Source: Centropus unirufus (lineage: Eukaryota; Chordata; Aves; Cuculiformes; Centropidae). From it: a DNA stretch of 64,000 nucleotides. The notes below the pieces were generated by a model. It was given only the letters and a program-made list of their open reading frames with translations. It had not been told where the DNA came from and made no database searches. This document shows positions 36,801 to 50,400 of this stretch, piece after piece. Numbering within the stretch: position 1 is the first letter of the stretch; each line of letters begins with the position of its first letter. A program made the position numbers and the translations under genes. The DNA lies in contig VYZI01000240.1 of NCBI GenBank assembly GCA_013397695.1, positions 222,510-286,509 of the forward strand, in the 5' to 3' direction.

Positions 36801-39800
36801 GCCGTCTCCCACTTCTGCCTTCCATAGATCCAGGCAGCCCACTCATGGGTACACTACCCTGTGTGTTGGGGGTGGCTACTACTGCTTCTTTTGCTTCCAG
36901 TATATTCACAACGAATGCAGCATTGAGCAAAGCCAACATTAACTGCTTCAGACTCCATAATGAGATGCTGATTGTACTGTCAGTGCACCACTTCCATCTC
37001 TAAAGGATAAGTAACATAATTTCTGGGAAGTCTAAGAGCTAAAACATATCTGGTTCTGACAGGGGCAATAAGATATATGTAATTTTCTGACAGACAGTTA
37101 AGCTTAAAGCTGTACAAACTGAAAATATACTGTCAAGTAAAGTTAATATTTTAGAAGTCCAAGGTTTTATGAGGCAGGACACAGACCTCTTTTCTCACGA
37201 AGATGCTGCTCCTTTCTCCTGTCTTTTCAGAAACCCCATGTTGCCATCAGACAAGAATCCCACATACAGAAATCTGAACCCTACCAAAAGTAATAAAAAT
37301 AAGAGCATTTTAATCAGGAGTGTATTTGGACTAGACTTTACTGTGACTTACAGGCTTCAGTGCTTATATGAGACATCACTACTACTCCTTGGTTATAGCT
37401 GGAACAATAAGTATATTTTAATCTCATTAATGCAGGAGAGATGATATTAAATGAGTTAAAAGTTGAGGTTTGGTCATGATTTTCCAGCCAGTGCTATGCC
37501 CCAGTGTTCAGAACAGTTAAGACAGTTCCTTATTACTGTCTTATGATATTTAAGTAGAATAATTTAGCAGTTCCTTGATTTGGGGCACGATGTCTCAAAC
37601 CTAACATTTAGCTGGTGCTTATAGGCACCAAAGCCAGGAGGAACATGTAGGCTGCCCTTGGTGTATTATGAATAATTCTTGCACCATTGACAAGTGTATG
37701 TCTTGCTCAGAGGATGGGCCGCTTTATGCTTGTTAGCTCTGTGTTACAAGTCACACAATGCGGTGGTGGAATACATTAGTCAAAGAGAAGACTCCTGGCA
37801 GCGACAGCAGCAAACTTGGGTTTGTGCTGTGGAAATCCCTGTCAATAACGTGGGTTCTGCTTTACGCATCAGTGGTACCAATCACAGTGTCTGGGACTTC
37901 TGACTGCGCCCTAGAAGTATGAACAGTTACTCTGGTGTGCACTGGTGACTGCAGCGCTTTGGGGGCGCAAACTGAAATGGTTTAATGAGGCCTTCCTCTA
38001 AGTGAGTTAAAATTTGACAAAACCAACTTGGGCAGTCCATTCTGTTGAGATCCCAAAAGGACTCAGAGATGCCAAACAGTCTTAGCACACTTGACATGCT
38101 TGTTAAATTTTTTTGCTCCTGGGATTTTATAATTAGAAGAGAGTTTCTGTAGGTGAAATAGGTTAGTTATGCAAACATTTGTGCAGGATCAAAACCAGCA
38201 GGCTTTTGCAGCACATCCTCTGCTCCTGATACCATATTGTCCCAAGTTCAAGGAGGATTCATACTTTTTCTCCCATGTGAGTGTAGCAAAGGATGAGGAC
38301 AAAAACTTGTAGGGTACAGCCTCTGCCTAGGTGAAGAAGACAAGTAGGTATGTTTTTATTTAAAAGACTAAAAAAGCAAATGTTTTATTCTGAGTAGCAC
38401 AGCTTTTGCTCCAACTGTATTTCTGTAGAAAATTGTACTATTTTAGGATCTTTTTGCTAGAGGCAGGCCTTACATCTAATTTTATCTCTTATTTTTACGA
38501 AATAATTGTACCTGCATATTGTACATTCAAGTGGTTCTTTAGCATAAGGATTTAACCAGAGATGAAGTTTTCAGCCTCTTCTTTAGAGATGACAGATATT
38601 CCCTCTTCGTAAACACAATCTACTGTTCTTTAAAATAAAGCTGTTTTGAAATGGGAATGTTTCCTTAGTGTTTTAACAAGTCTTTTGTTTACATGCCATA
38701 TTAAATGGAAGAAACAAGTAGGCAGAAAGTCAGCAAAGGAGATCGTAAAAGGAGGAAGAACAGAACTAGATAGTAAAACATATTTGTCTTCAGATGTAGT
38801 TATTTCACATGCCTAGTCCTTGTTCATTGATTCAGCATGAACTAACAGGCACTTACTGTCTTGGAGGTTTCTGCATTTCAGTTAGGTGCCTTCATTCATT
38901 GTTTTCTGCTGACAAAGTGGGACTAAATAGGTTTCTGTAGAGAAAAGGGTACTTCCTAGAGTTTTGGTGCTGCTCTAGCGGATTGTTTAGGAGGACCAGC
39001 CAATTAAAGCAAACATGAACTCCAAACAGATTACAGGAGGAAGGCGAAGAAATGACAAAATCAAAAGAAGACTTTCAGGAATTTTACAGTACAATATAAT
39101 TGTGTCTTATTAAAAAGCTCTTCCCTTTATTATCCTTGTATATAGTACAGTAAGAGGTTTTGTTTGATGTTGCAATGAGTGCTTGTGAGATGACAGAGAA
39201 AGAATCCTGGTGAGAGAAGAGATTAATGATTGCCCTTAAAAGACCAAGGGATCCACAATATAACTTAACTTGGCAATACTTTTCTAGTTTGTAAAGCACT
39301 AGTTTGTATAGCCTTTCAGTGGGATGCCAATTTCTAATCATCTCTGTTCTGCATCTGTATTTTGTTGGGTTAATGTTTAGGTGTCAAGTATATTTTTGGT
39401 TTGGTTAGGGTTTTTCTTGGTGTTGGTGGTTTCAGTCATCCCAGAAATTAGTGGCTCACTAACGATTTTAGCATCTTACATGTTAGAGATGAGATGACAT
39501 TACATCCGTATGCAATCTGTAGGGCTTGTGTGCAGAAAGGTGTAGTATTAGTAGAGGTATGTCAGCGTACATCAGAGGAAAATTTTCATCTTGACCCAAG
39601 TGGAGCTCTGTTGCCTTACAGGAATTTTTTGTCGGATCTTTTCATCCATAAATTTTCTGTTTACTATTGGTTTGCTATAAATCCCTTTATTTATAATTGG
39701 CTTGCTTAGGGTTTTTATGGGTACCACTTTAATAACTCCTTTTCAATGTGAATCTTGTACTGCTTTACAAACACTTCACAAGTCCTTTTACATCATGCAG

Positions 39801-41486
39801 TTATTGGGCATTTTTACCTCTAATATATATACAGCTTCCAAGGGCTTTATCATAAATTGCAAGTCATGAAGTTTAAATATAGTCCTCTGTTAGTCCCAAG
39901 AGTTTGGTTTGAGTGTTAGGAAGCAACCGGACTCTCCATTTGGATCTGTTTTGTTCATAATAATGACAAGACTGCTCCTCTGTTATTACTATCCAGGAAA
40001 TCCAGGCTCGCAAAGTTTGAATCCAGATGTTAATGATATATGTTGATCTTTTACTAAAATAGAGTGTATATCACGCCACAGCAGCCAAAGCTCTTCAATT
40101 ATTACTTGGTAAGATTCCTCATGTGAATCTGGAATATGTATTTAACAATTCCTACTTCTAATTACCAATTTTCTGCAACACGTTAAAAAGTGCAAGGGCT
40201 GTGGCCCTGTGTGCCCTACAGTATGTTAAGCCTTGTTTAGGCTTACTGCAATCAGAGTTCTTATAGCCTGAGGGAACTTTCTCACATTTCTTAATTTAAT
40301 CAAACATTTCCCATTAAGTTTAATTATATATTAAGAGGGAGAATTCCTCCTGACTGTACAATAATAGAGGTTTACAAACCAAAATAGAGTTTTCACAGAT
40401 TTTCTTCTGTAATATCATCTTGTTTGATAGATCAAATAATTTAACAGATATTTTAAAAGTCAGAGTTTCTATGAAGTCTATTTCTATTTAGCTCTACCCA
40501 ACTCCTTGGAAGCAAACAAGAGACAGGTCTTCGTGAAGCACTCATTATTAGAAATGAGAACCACGCTTACCCTGTCTGCTCTTATCCAATAGATATAATT
40601 TTTCATACATGCAGTGCCCACCTAAAAATCTTTATAAGTAATCACTTTTGGGGAATTTTCTGTTCTCTGTTTTAAAGATCAGACTGTTGTTAGTTCATGC
40701 CATGTCAATGTGTCATGACAGCACTGGAGAATCTGTCTGTTGGGAATATTAGGTACCATGTGATATAAATGGTTGTGTAGGTAGCTATGCCTATCTTAAT
40801 TAAAATGCTCAAGTATCATGTGAAAGCTCTGTTGGTGTTTTGAGAGAGTTCCGTTGCAATTATTTTACTAATAACAGAGGCTTTTCCATATTTCGACTCA
40901 GTGGGATTCTACTACTTCCCCTGTGAGGGTGACGGGAATTGCGGATTGTTGGTCCTTTTGAAGGCAGAAGCTATTTCATATTGGTCTTCAAAGCTTTTCA
41001 TGTCTTAGGGCTTTTGTATGTGTACAGTTTGCTATTTATAGAAAAATAAAAAAAAATATGACACAGGAACTGTATATCCCACATGCTAAACACAAGCATG
41101 TTGAGGGAATTTCATGAAGGTTGTTTCCTTAGTCCCAACTGCCTTATGATAGCACAACACGAAATTCTAGAATGAGCATAGTCCAGTCAACATCACATCT
41201 ACTCAAATCACCTGCTTTTTAGCTTCTGTACTGAAGTTCATGTGAAAGGGCTCACAGTTCTGTCTGATATACAGCACATTTTGTGGTATAAAAATGTAAC
41301 TAACTTAGTCAAGTACGTTAATCTGGTATGACCTAGACATAAACATAGTAACTTTACCTTTTAGAAAAATACTTTTTCACATAAAAAGGTTTGTTTTACA
41401 GTATTTCTATGCACAGAAAAATCTGCTATAAAAGAGAATCTCCAGTCTGTTTTGTTTTCAAAAGATTCTGCTATAAGCTGCCCTAC
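36801..41486. other. non-coding stretch
   Basis: No gene or repeat recognised. 37694-37960 has a mildly raised CpG count and an open frame with a hydrophobic, signal-peptide-like start, but that frame begins with GTG, not ATG, so it is not supported as a gene. Confidence 0.4.
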
Positions 41487-41635
41487 AGAGGCCCACTAAT
41501 GGACACCATGATTATATTTTCAAAAATGGAGAAACCAGTCTTTGTCTAAATGCTACCAATAAAGGACAATTTCAACAATAAGTTATCTATGGGATTGCTA
41601 TTTCCTTTCTCTTCATAAGGAGGACAGCTCTAAAA
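41487..41635 (+). repeat. unclassified ~149-bp repeat, copy A
   Basis: Aligns to 43594-43736 in the same orientation from AGAGGCCC to CAGCTCTAAAA, at about three quarters identity by eye. Conserved words include GAAACCAGTCTTTG, CAATAAAGGACA, AATAAGTTAT and AGCTCTAAAA. Sequence outside these limits is unrelated. No coding potential, no terminal repeats and no family I recognise. Confidence 0.75.
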
Positions 41636-43593
41636 CAAGCTTTTAAAATTCTTATTATTAATTTTACCAAGGGTGCCAGCAACCCTTATTTCCCCATTTG
41701 TATAAGTAGGAGTGTGGAATAGTTACGTCTGTGTCTGAAAGAGCATGCAGTCTGTATCTGCTCAGAGGAAGACTCTTGGCTTTAGGATCAGTTTAAAATT
41801 GAGATAATGCTTTGCTTAATGTTTGAGATAGGAGAGTTGAACCTTCGTCTGTGAAGACCTTAGTTTTCCATAAGAAACAGCCCTCCTCTCTGCTATTTTT
41901 AATGTTATCTTTGAGCTGTTTTGTTAACTTCAGTTTTAAACTCATAACACAGTGCTTTTCTGAGAAGGGAGTATTGGAAGCTGTTTGAAAGTTGGTGTCA
42001 CAAACCTATAGAGACAATAACTGAAGCATTTTTTTGAAAGCGGTGCAATCAAATTAGCAACAATATTAGCTTAGGATTTTCATGTGGGGGAAAGTAAAGG
42101 CACTCCTATTTTTACCTCTGATCACTGCCTTGAAGATAAATGGCTTTGCTCCTTGGTGCAGGCCAGTGTACATAACCTTAGATGTTATACAATTTTTTTT
42201 TGTTTGTAATTGATTTTTTATTAGAAATTTTCAGAACAATTTCAAACACAAATATTTTCACTCTGCCCTTTTATTTCTTACTTGCTCTCTGGCTGATTTT
42301 GCTGTCAGTACAGTGCACTGACAAATAAATCATTGTCAGGGCTCAGTTCCCCAGTGCACAAGAGTCATGAGTCCCAAACTAACACTGCGGTCATGCAGAA
42401 GTCCTTACTTCATAGCTTTATCAAAGCCTGCTGACTTTGCAGCATCCCATAGTGAAGACAAATGCATAACATGAATGACAGTATCTTCTGTACCCCAAAA
42501 AAGACTGGAATCAAAGGTGCCATACAAATACAATGTATATAACACAGGCAGTGTGACTTCTTTAGCAAAACATGTGACCTGATGGCTTAAGCCCTCCGGA
42601 ATGAACTGGATGACCAACGTTAGGAGATTATGTGTGACCTTGAGAAAGAGGGATTTTGTAATCATAGTTTCCTTTCCTATTTCTTGACACAGTTGCTACA
42701 CATTTGGAGTGAACAGCAGGCTCTTAGTACTGGGCTTTCCTACCTATCTGATTTCATGCATAGAGTGTAAATAGTTCTAATAGGGCATACTGGAGAAGTT
42801 TCTTTTTCTGACAGTCTTTGGTGCCAAGTTCTGTGGCTCAGTGCATGCCCTCAGAGCAACGAGAGGATACAGTATGTCTTGTATCTCATTACTTCACACA
42901 CAGTCCTTAAGTGTTTTGCTAGAACCTCAGAAGATACTAGTTTATCACTAAATATTTTGCCTTTGCTGCTTTTCACCAACATTAAAATTTCAGACCTCAC
43001 ACCCTGCAGAGGAAAGCTTAAAAATACGAACATACTTTCTTAAAGTAGATAAAAACCAACAAAATCTGAACTTCAGCTTTAATTGATCATGTGTTACAAA
43101 AACGAATGTTTGAGAATTTTCTGTGATGCTGTTTCAGCTTAAGCATGCTACTGCTGATTATATGGAGTCTGTGGGTTCCTGTGTGCTGTAATCATTTAAT
43201 GTTTTTTAACTTCTAGTTACTATGCAGACGTCCATAATGAGCAGAGGACATCAGGTGATGGGTAGTGAACTTCTGAACTGCTGCTAAAGCAAAATGCGCT
43301 AAACTGTAGCGTGAAAGTTGTTGCCACAAGCAGCCTTGGAAATTTCACTTCACTTAGTTTGTTGGGGTTTTTTTTAGTTACTTTCATTGCTGAGGAAAGC
43401 AGTAAATTCACCTTTCAAGACAAATTAGAAGTCAGTCCAAGCCACTTCGTCAAGGAAGGACAAAGAACAAACATGTGAACATTAAAGGTGTAGAGAAGTA
43501 TGTTAATATGGCTAAGTTTTTGCAGAAAAGTAATCAAAATAAAGCAAAAGGGGATGGAGGCACAGTAAAGATGTGAAAAGACAAGCAACCTAG
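41636..43593. other. non-coding spacer between the two repeat copies
   Basis: About 1.96 kb with no transposon protein remnants. Its termini do not form LTRs with the flanking copies. Confidence 0.4.
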
Positions 43594-43736
43594 AGAGGCC
43601 CTCCAATGGATACCACATTTAGGTTTTTCAAAATTAAGAAACCAGTCTTTGAATTATATCAATAAAGGACAGTTTTAATAATAAGTTATTCGTGATCACT
43701 ATTTTCTTTCTCTTTGCAAGGAGAACAGCTCTAAAA
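43594..43736 (+). repeat. unclassified ~143-bp repeat, copy B
   Basis: Partner of 41487-41635; see that entry. Differences are scattered substitutions and small indels, indicating old divergence rather than a recent tandem duplication. Confidence 0.75.
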
Positions 43737-46700
43737 TCAGAAGAAATATTTCAATAAGTAAGGTGTTTTACTAGTGGAAAGCTAATAGATAGAAGTCCAG
43801 CTTTATTTTTTCTTTAATTTTTGATGGATGGCTGTAATATATTTTTTTTAATTTTACTTCATTTTGTGATGTTGTCTCTTGAAGGAGTAGTCTGCATTTG
43901 GCACCCATCATGTCGCATCACAGTTACCGTGACATTAGAAGATCAGGTAGCAGTTTGAGTTGGAGCAAAACTATAATCTCCTAATGCAAGTCACTTGTTG
44001 AGATGAAATCAACAGGGTCACAACCAATGTAAAATGGAGCATGATCAGCAAAAAGGGAGTCAGTGGTGCACAAGACCGTGTTTTCATATCTCCTGTGACT
44101 GAACACTGTACTTCAAAGGTTGGCTGGCTGATGAACGATTGTCTTTACAGCACAATGCCTTTCACCACCCTTCTTCTGCTCAACCATTGCTTGGGAATGT
44201 ATGAGTATCTTGGTTCCCTTGCTGCCTGTTTCTTAGGTCTCACTCTGATGACGGTCAGAATATACTCCCCAGAATTAGCGCCCACATGCAACCTGTAAAA
44301 ACTGCTAGGGGAGTTATAGGAACAATTGGGATGGCAGCATAACTGGAAGGTGGCAACACTCATGTCAAACTTGGTGAAAGAATAATTCTATGAATTCAAA
44401 ACAGAAGGATGTGGCTTAGAAGGAAAAATTTCTCTTTTGCTGGTAGTGATGCTTCTATCCTGCATTTTGGACGTTTTGCCTATAGGTGCATAATTGATTT
44501 TTTTTGCTTATGGGCACTTATTAAAGGCAGTATGCCCTGGAATTTGTTCCTTTTTCAGATGACTATCTGTGCCTGTTTGCCATATCACTTCTGATTCTTC
44601 CCTCCTCCAATATTGAGCATGAGTCCCTTGCTTCCCCGTAGGGAGAGAGAGATGAGCTTACATGTAAATGAACCTTTTCTAACTCTTGAGCAGGATTTCA
44701 TAGTCTGTCACAGAGGAGCAATCATCTGTCACATTAATATGGTGCTTATTGCAGTATTTATGTCAAAACCCCTGTCTTTCATCATTTTCATTAGCATGAA
44801 AAGTAAGGTTTTAACAACTCTGGTAATAGGTAATAGTGTAGCATTAGAACATAAATCTAGTACCGATACAGATACCCATGAAATGACAGGAAGATATTAT
44901 AATTTGCTTCCAGCACTTATTTTGGGGACATATTTGTGTAGGTGGCTTAATTCTTAGTAAGAAATCATTATAATTACCAGGACAGAAATGCTCACCAAAG
45001 AGGAAAAAGAAATCTTGTTATTGTAATTAAAGATGAGAGCTAGCAGCTACAGTTGACCAAGAGCTTGCAGGTGGTGCTCAGTGCATGTTTCATCCTAATT
45101 CTGAAAGATGTGTGTCTAAATGTTACAGGAGGGTTTGTTGCCAGAATTTGTGACTTTGGCAAAGGAAGTTCTCTTTAAAACCAATTGATAGGCACAGGAA
45201 GCAAACCAGATCTTTGAGCTAAATACTTTAAATGTTAGAATATGATTTATTGTTCTCAGCACTGTGAAGCACTTTGCAAAGCCAGTGAAGCCCTTCTTAA
45301 ATAAACAGTGGAGAAATTAGTCAGTCATGAAAACCTAGCTAAACAGCTGAAGTAATTTGACAGCATAGGGCCATTCAGTGAAACTGTATAGGGAAGAAAA
45401 AATACAGAAAGGAACAATTTCCATATAAAGTAAGGAAAGCAAGAGGCTTTAGTTATCCAAACTAGCAACTGAACACAACATTACAGTTAATTTGCAAAGT
45501 AATGGGGTGTTTAATGGCTTTCAGAGGTCAGGAATTTGGTTTTAGAAAGAATGCATTTAACAGTTTTAAAGGCATCCAAGTGATTTACAGCATGTGTAGA
45601 CTGCATAGTGAGTTGAGGTGCTGAGAAGCACTACATCAACATCATCTGCTCCAGTGCCAGTGCTGAAGGCAAAGCTGAGGTTTCTTCCAGGCACTGCTGC
45701 AGCTCTAGAGAGCCCTGAGCCCCTCTACCCCATGCACGTTTTAGAGGCTTAGCAGGCTTAGAACTTTCTGAAGGTCTGTAGACAGCCCTGAATTGCTTTC
45801 CACAAGAACAGCCCATTTTATTTGGACATGATGATCATTTTTATCCTGTAGTAGAGTCTTCTCTGAGCTCCGGAATAGAACACCACATTCTTGAACATCC
45901 AGTCATGCCACATGCTTGTGCATGTGCATAATCAGGTAGCGCGTCCCTCTGGGACCCAAGTCCTAGTTTTTGAATTCATCTGTTATAGTTGATGATGGGA
46001 TTTTGCTTTATCTGCCGACCTAATGACTTCAGAGGGACTCTGCAACATTCCACATGGCTTCCTACACTGTGATTTGGGAGCAGGCTCCATCACCGTTTTC
46101 TGCATCACTTAGAGTTTCCTGCTTTTATGGCTTCTAAATACTAAAACATGTGTCTCCCTGGGAAAGAAGCTGGCAGCCTGAGTTCTGTCTGCTTGGGGAT
46201 GGTGAGTCTCCAGAAAATGGGATGTGAATTTACCGTGCATGAACTTGTTCACTCTCCCTGTGCAACTCCCTGCACCCATTAGAAGGAGACCACTTGCCAC
46301 CATTAGCAGCTGGTCAGTGCATTCAGCAACTTTCCTGGGAGTTTGGGCTGTTTTAGTGCACTGAGCTATTCAAGCAGACCTTTGTCAACTCCACCCCTTT
46401 TTCCCTGCTGTTGAGTTAATCAGTCACTGTCATTTGTGTAACTGAGCTGATTGTTCCCAGTGTTGATTTGTAATACAGAACTTTTTGCCTGGTAGTGATC
46501 AAAGCCATCTGCAGCCAAAGGTGATCACTCACATCCCCATTTAACTGACTGGAAAAGAGCAAAATAAAAAAAAGTCTCTGAAAAGCAGTAGAGTTGATAG
46601 CCACTGGGAAAAAAAAAAAAGTCCTGTCTCTTACTACCCCTGTGGATGCTTCATAAAGTTCAAGTGTGCATAATGTGCAGTTTGAGACATGTTTTGATAT

Positions 46701-47400
46701 ATATCTTTTTGACAGAAAAATTGTTGCTTTTTTTTTTTTTTCCCAGATAGGGTGAGCCTGATTCTTAAAATGAGATTTCTGGTGTGAATATTCATGTTCA
46801 CAATACCAAATTCCACTTATTTAAGTCTTCCACAGTAGCTGTAGACTTAACTCTTGCCTGGTAGCTTGCTCACTAGAGCATTTGCAGAAAGTATTTGCCA
46901 CCTGTAGTTGGATATGGTCAAAGAAATTCATGTGAAGTAGACAAATAATTGTCTGGGTGGTACTTTTTCTTCATTTTCAAAATGAGAGTTCAGTTCCACA
47001 TGAATAATGAACCATCTTTTGTTATATCTATCATCTTTGTTTCAATGCAGTAGATAATTCATGAACATGGGAAGCGTGTAGAGTGCAGGCTGTCAGCTGT
47101 GCCAGTTGTTTGCGCCAGGGGAGAATCTGGCTCAGAGCCTGTCTCCCTCAAGAATCTCTCCTGTTTGAAGCACACATGGAGCAAGAGAAATGGCTGCATT
47201 ATATAGCTAAAGAGGTTAAGATGATGGCTGGTTATGCCTTCAAGCATTCAAAATGTTGATGTATCACCAACAGCTTCTCCAAAGTCTATTCTGAAATGAA
47301 CTGACAGCTTCAAGTTACTCTGGTAGACTGAAGTCAAATACCTTTCGATTTGCAATGGGTTGATGCAACCCCTACTCTATAATTACACTAGACCTCCCAG
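43737..47400. other. non-coding stretch
   Basis: No gene recognised. One small ATG frame on the minus strand (45631-45816, 61 codons) begins MGCSCGKQ, resembling an acylated N-terminus, but is otherwise unsupported. Poly-A and poly-T runs at about 46607-46620 and 46728-46742. Confidence 0.4.
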
Positions 47401-47473
47401 CAACTGTGACAGATTTCCTGGATTAGGAAACCTCTGCGCGCATCCCTCAGCTCCTGCCCATCTCCATGTTCAG
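47401..47473 (+). other. exon look-alike, 73 bp
   Basis: Acceptor-like CTAGACCTCCCAG before it and a perfect donor TTCAG|GTGAGT after it. One frame (from 47402) is open for 24 codons (NCDRFPGLGNLCAHPSAPAH...). No partner exons or protein family recognised; a pseudo-exon is the default reading. Confidence 0.15.
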
Positions 47474-50400
47474 GTGAGTCACACTTGGCACTGTAAGAGT
47501 AGCCTCTGGACAGCATGTGCTTACGTACACAGGTGTGCCAATCTGCTGAGATTTATACTTCCATTCCCCAGATGCATCTGCAGGATGGCATCTGCCCACT
47601 GATGGTGAAAGACAAGCAGGAATAAATGCTGTAGGCTTTTTTTGTAAAACCACTGGTGCCTCTATATTTACGTAGCAGCGTGGCCTGATTATTCAGGAGC
47701 TCTGAGATTTATCCCAAGATGATGATTTTTACATTAAAAGTAGATTAATGGAAATCGACACCCTTCTGTCCATGCAAACACAGTGTGAAGCGATAATAAG
47801 TATAGAATTACTAGTCAGTAAAGTCCCATGTCACATATTCAGACTAGATAAATTATGAATATGAAATGAAATTACAGAGAATTGAGACAGATGGCTCTAG
47901 CTTTTGATAAATGCATATATCTTCACAATCAGATAATAATGCCAATGTGTGGAAGATCAATTGGGATATAAGAACTTTGAAAACAAAAATAATTTCTCTG
48001 CTTTCTCTTTAAGATGCGCATTTAAATCAGAATCAACCATAATTTAATTATATTTTTTTATCGTGAAATTAAACAAGAAGAAGAAAAGAAACCCCAGGAA
48101 AAATACAGGGACATTTTCATCTTCTTTCGCTTTGAACTGTATTTATTTATCCCACTGCATATAATGAAATACCATCACCAAAAAGAAAAGACAATTATTT
48201 TCTCTCCAATAAAAGTTAAGACAGATTGATAGTCCCCTTAATAAAAAGAACTAAGTGGAATTCATAATGCTTTTTCAGTAAGATGTCATTTTGTTCCTAA
48301 GTACTCCAGTTATGAGGAAGTTTATAATACAGTCCACCTGTTATTGATAGGGAAGTTTAATATTTTACTGACTATTTAAGGTGCAATGTCCTTGAAATAA
48401 ATCAACCTCTTCTTCTCTCTCTTGATTTTACTATATTATTTTAGGTACATCTTTCAGAAAATTGACATGATTCACTAGACATTGTGTAAAAATTATAATA
48501 ATGTCATTACTAAAAAGTAAGGAATTTTGAGAACAAAATAATTATGAAGCTCATTAAATTCACAGTTTCTGCATATTGCAGATTAGTGAAGAGTAATGGC
48601 AGCCACTCAACACATAATTTTGCACAGTAGTTGTGTATTATCAGAATTACTGTCAATTCCTTTGAATTAAAAATCCTTGCTTGTATAGATAAACAAAATA
48701 TCTGTTCCTCATTTACATGGGATTTAGGATATCTTCAGGTAAGGCAGAGGGAGGAAATGGAGCACGTTATGGAAATTTGCAGATTTCCTAAAATGAGTAA
48801 TGGTAGTACAGGGTGGGAGTAATAGGAATAGTCCTCTGTACTTCATGGCTGTCCATGATGCTCCCATAGGAAAAGCTTCAGGTGAGATGGAATATAGTGT
48901 GGCTGCAGAGATCCTGAATCAGCAGCCAGCCCAAGAGAGGGTAGATCAAATTTAGCCTGCAGTTTAGGGCTCAGTATATACTTCACCTTGATGTCTTCTG
49001 GAGGGCAAGTGAGAATGATGCACAAGTTACTGCAGTGGCCTTGGATAAGGAGTATACAATTTGTGTAGTGTTGAGAAGCAAACAAATGTGGTTCAGAGTA
49101 GCAGCTTGGGTCTTTTTGCATATCTATTGGAAGAAACCATAGGAGATCCCTTTCACACTTAGAACTATTTAGGCTCAGGGGACATGTGTTGCTTGTATTT
49201 TCTGTGTTATTCCCAAGCCTCTCAAATGCAGTGGGAATTTTTCTTTTAATTTCAGCAGTCTTTTGTAGGCAGTTTGGATACTGCTGTGTACTGACACAGT
49301 GGCAGTCAGCCCTCAAGTAGGAGGGCACTGATGCTCCCAAGGGAAACCACTGTTGGTGTACAAAGAATTTCTGCCTTGTAGGCTGCTGGATGGAGAGCCA
49401 TCTCAACAGGAACAGGTCTCCTCCCATGGTTTGCCACCTCCTTAGTGCTTCAAAAAAATCACTTGCAGCTTTCTCAGGCTGAGTTACCTAAAGCTGAAAG
49501 CTTCCTAATAACACTTAAGCACCTTAGCACTCTTTGAGCAGGAATTCTTTGCATTTATCTTTCAAGTGGAGGGATGACTGTCTAATGCATTTCTAGGAGC
49601 AAAAATATTTGCCTTCACTCTGCATTCATCTGGACTTGTGGAGAATCTGGGATGAGATATTAAGTCTATCACCTTGTGATATTGCCTCAGGAGAAAATTT
49701 TTTATGTGCATCCTAACTGCTATAGTTTATGGATCAGAATGATCCAACTTTCAAAGGAGAAGATAATGCCATACATTTTTCCTTAGGGTATTTGTGCAGC
49801 TGCTAAAAAACCTGCCCCACATCGAGCAAATTGGAAGAGGTGGAGAGTGCTCGTTTCTCAAAGGTGTCGGATCTTTCACTCTCTGTTGATGCATTTTAGA
49901 AACAAATCAACATTTTCCATTAGACCATGTCTTCATCTACCTTTCAAGCCAGCAAGGATGGAGAATTCATAGTCCCTTGACCAGGTATGGCCTGCAATCC
50001 AATTTTCTTTGGCCTGTAATAAATTAGAATTCTACACTGTAGGAAATTAACATGATCAAGGCATTAAAATGTGGCTGGTGAAAGGTTTCAGAAGGAACTC
50101 GACTCAAAATTGGGAAGAGAGTGGTGTGGCTATCCCGTAGGTGGAATTCTCAGTAAACATATTTTATGGTTTATCTGTTTAGTGCGAAAGATCTACAGGA
50201 ATTAACAGGTCTCAAAGCACATCAGTTCTTACACCTGCCTTTCAATGTCACACACGTTGTTTCTGGCATTTTTCATGCTTCTGCGCAGCTAAGACAGGCC
50301 CTTCCTCTCCCCAAACCCCCAGGCACTGATACTACAATCACTTCGAGGAGGCAACAGGTCAAAGTGCTGGGCAGACTTCTATAGAGGCTGCTGCTATGGG

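Noticed and set aside
37694..37903. 69-codon frame with a signal-peptide-like hydrophobic start
   Set aside because: The first codon is GTG; the nearby ATG (37698) opens a different frame that stops after 12 codons. No splice context.
41487..43736. The two 145-bp copies as LTRs of one retroelement
   Set aside because: No TG...CA ends, no target duplication, and no retroelement protein remnants in the 1.96 kb between them.
26300..48739. Further AG|GTRAG abutting splice motifs at 26300, 32855 and 48738 and on the minus strand near 15448 and 55711
   Set aside because: The degenerate 8-mer is expected about four times per strand in 64 kb, so these are at background.
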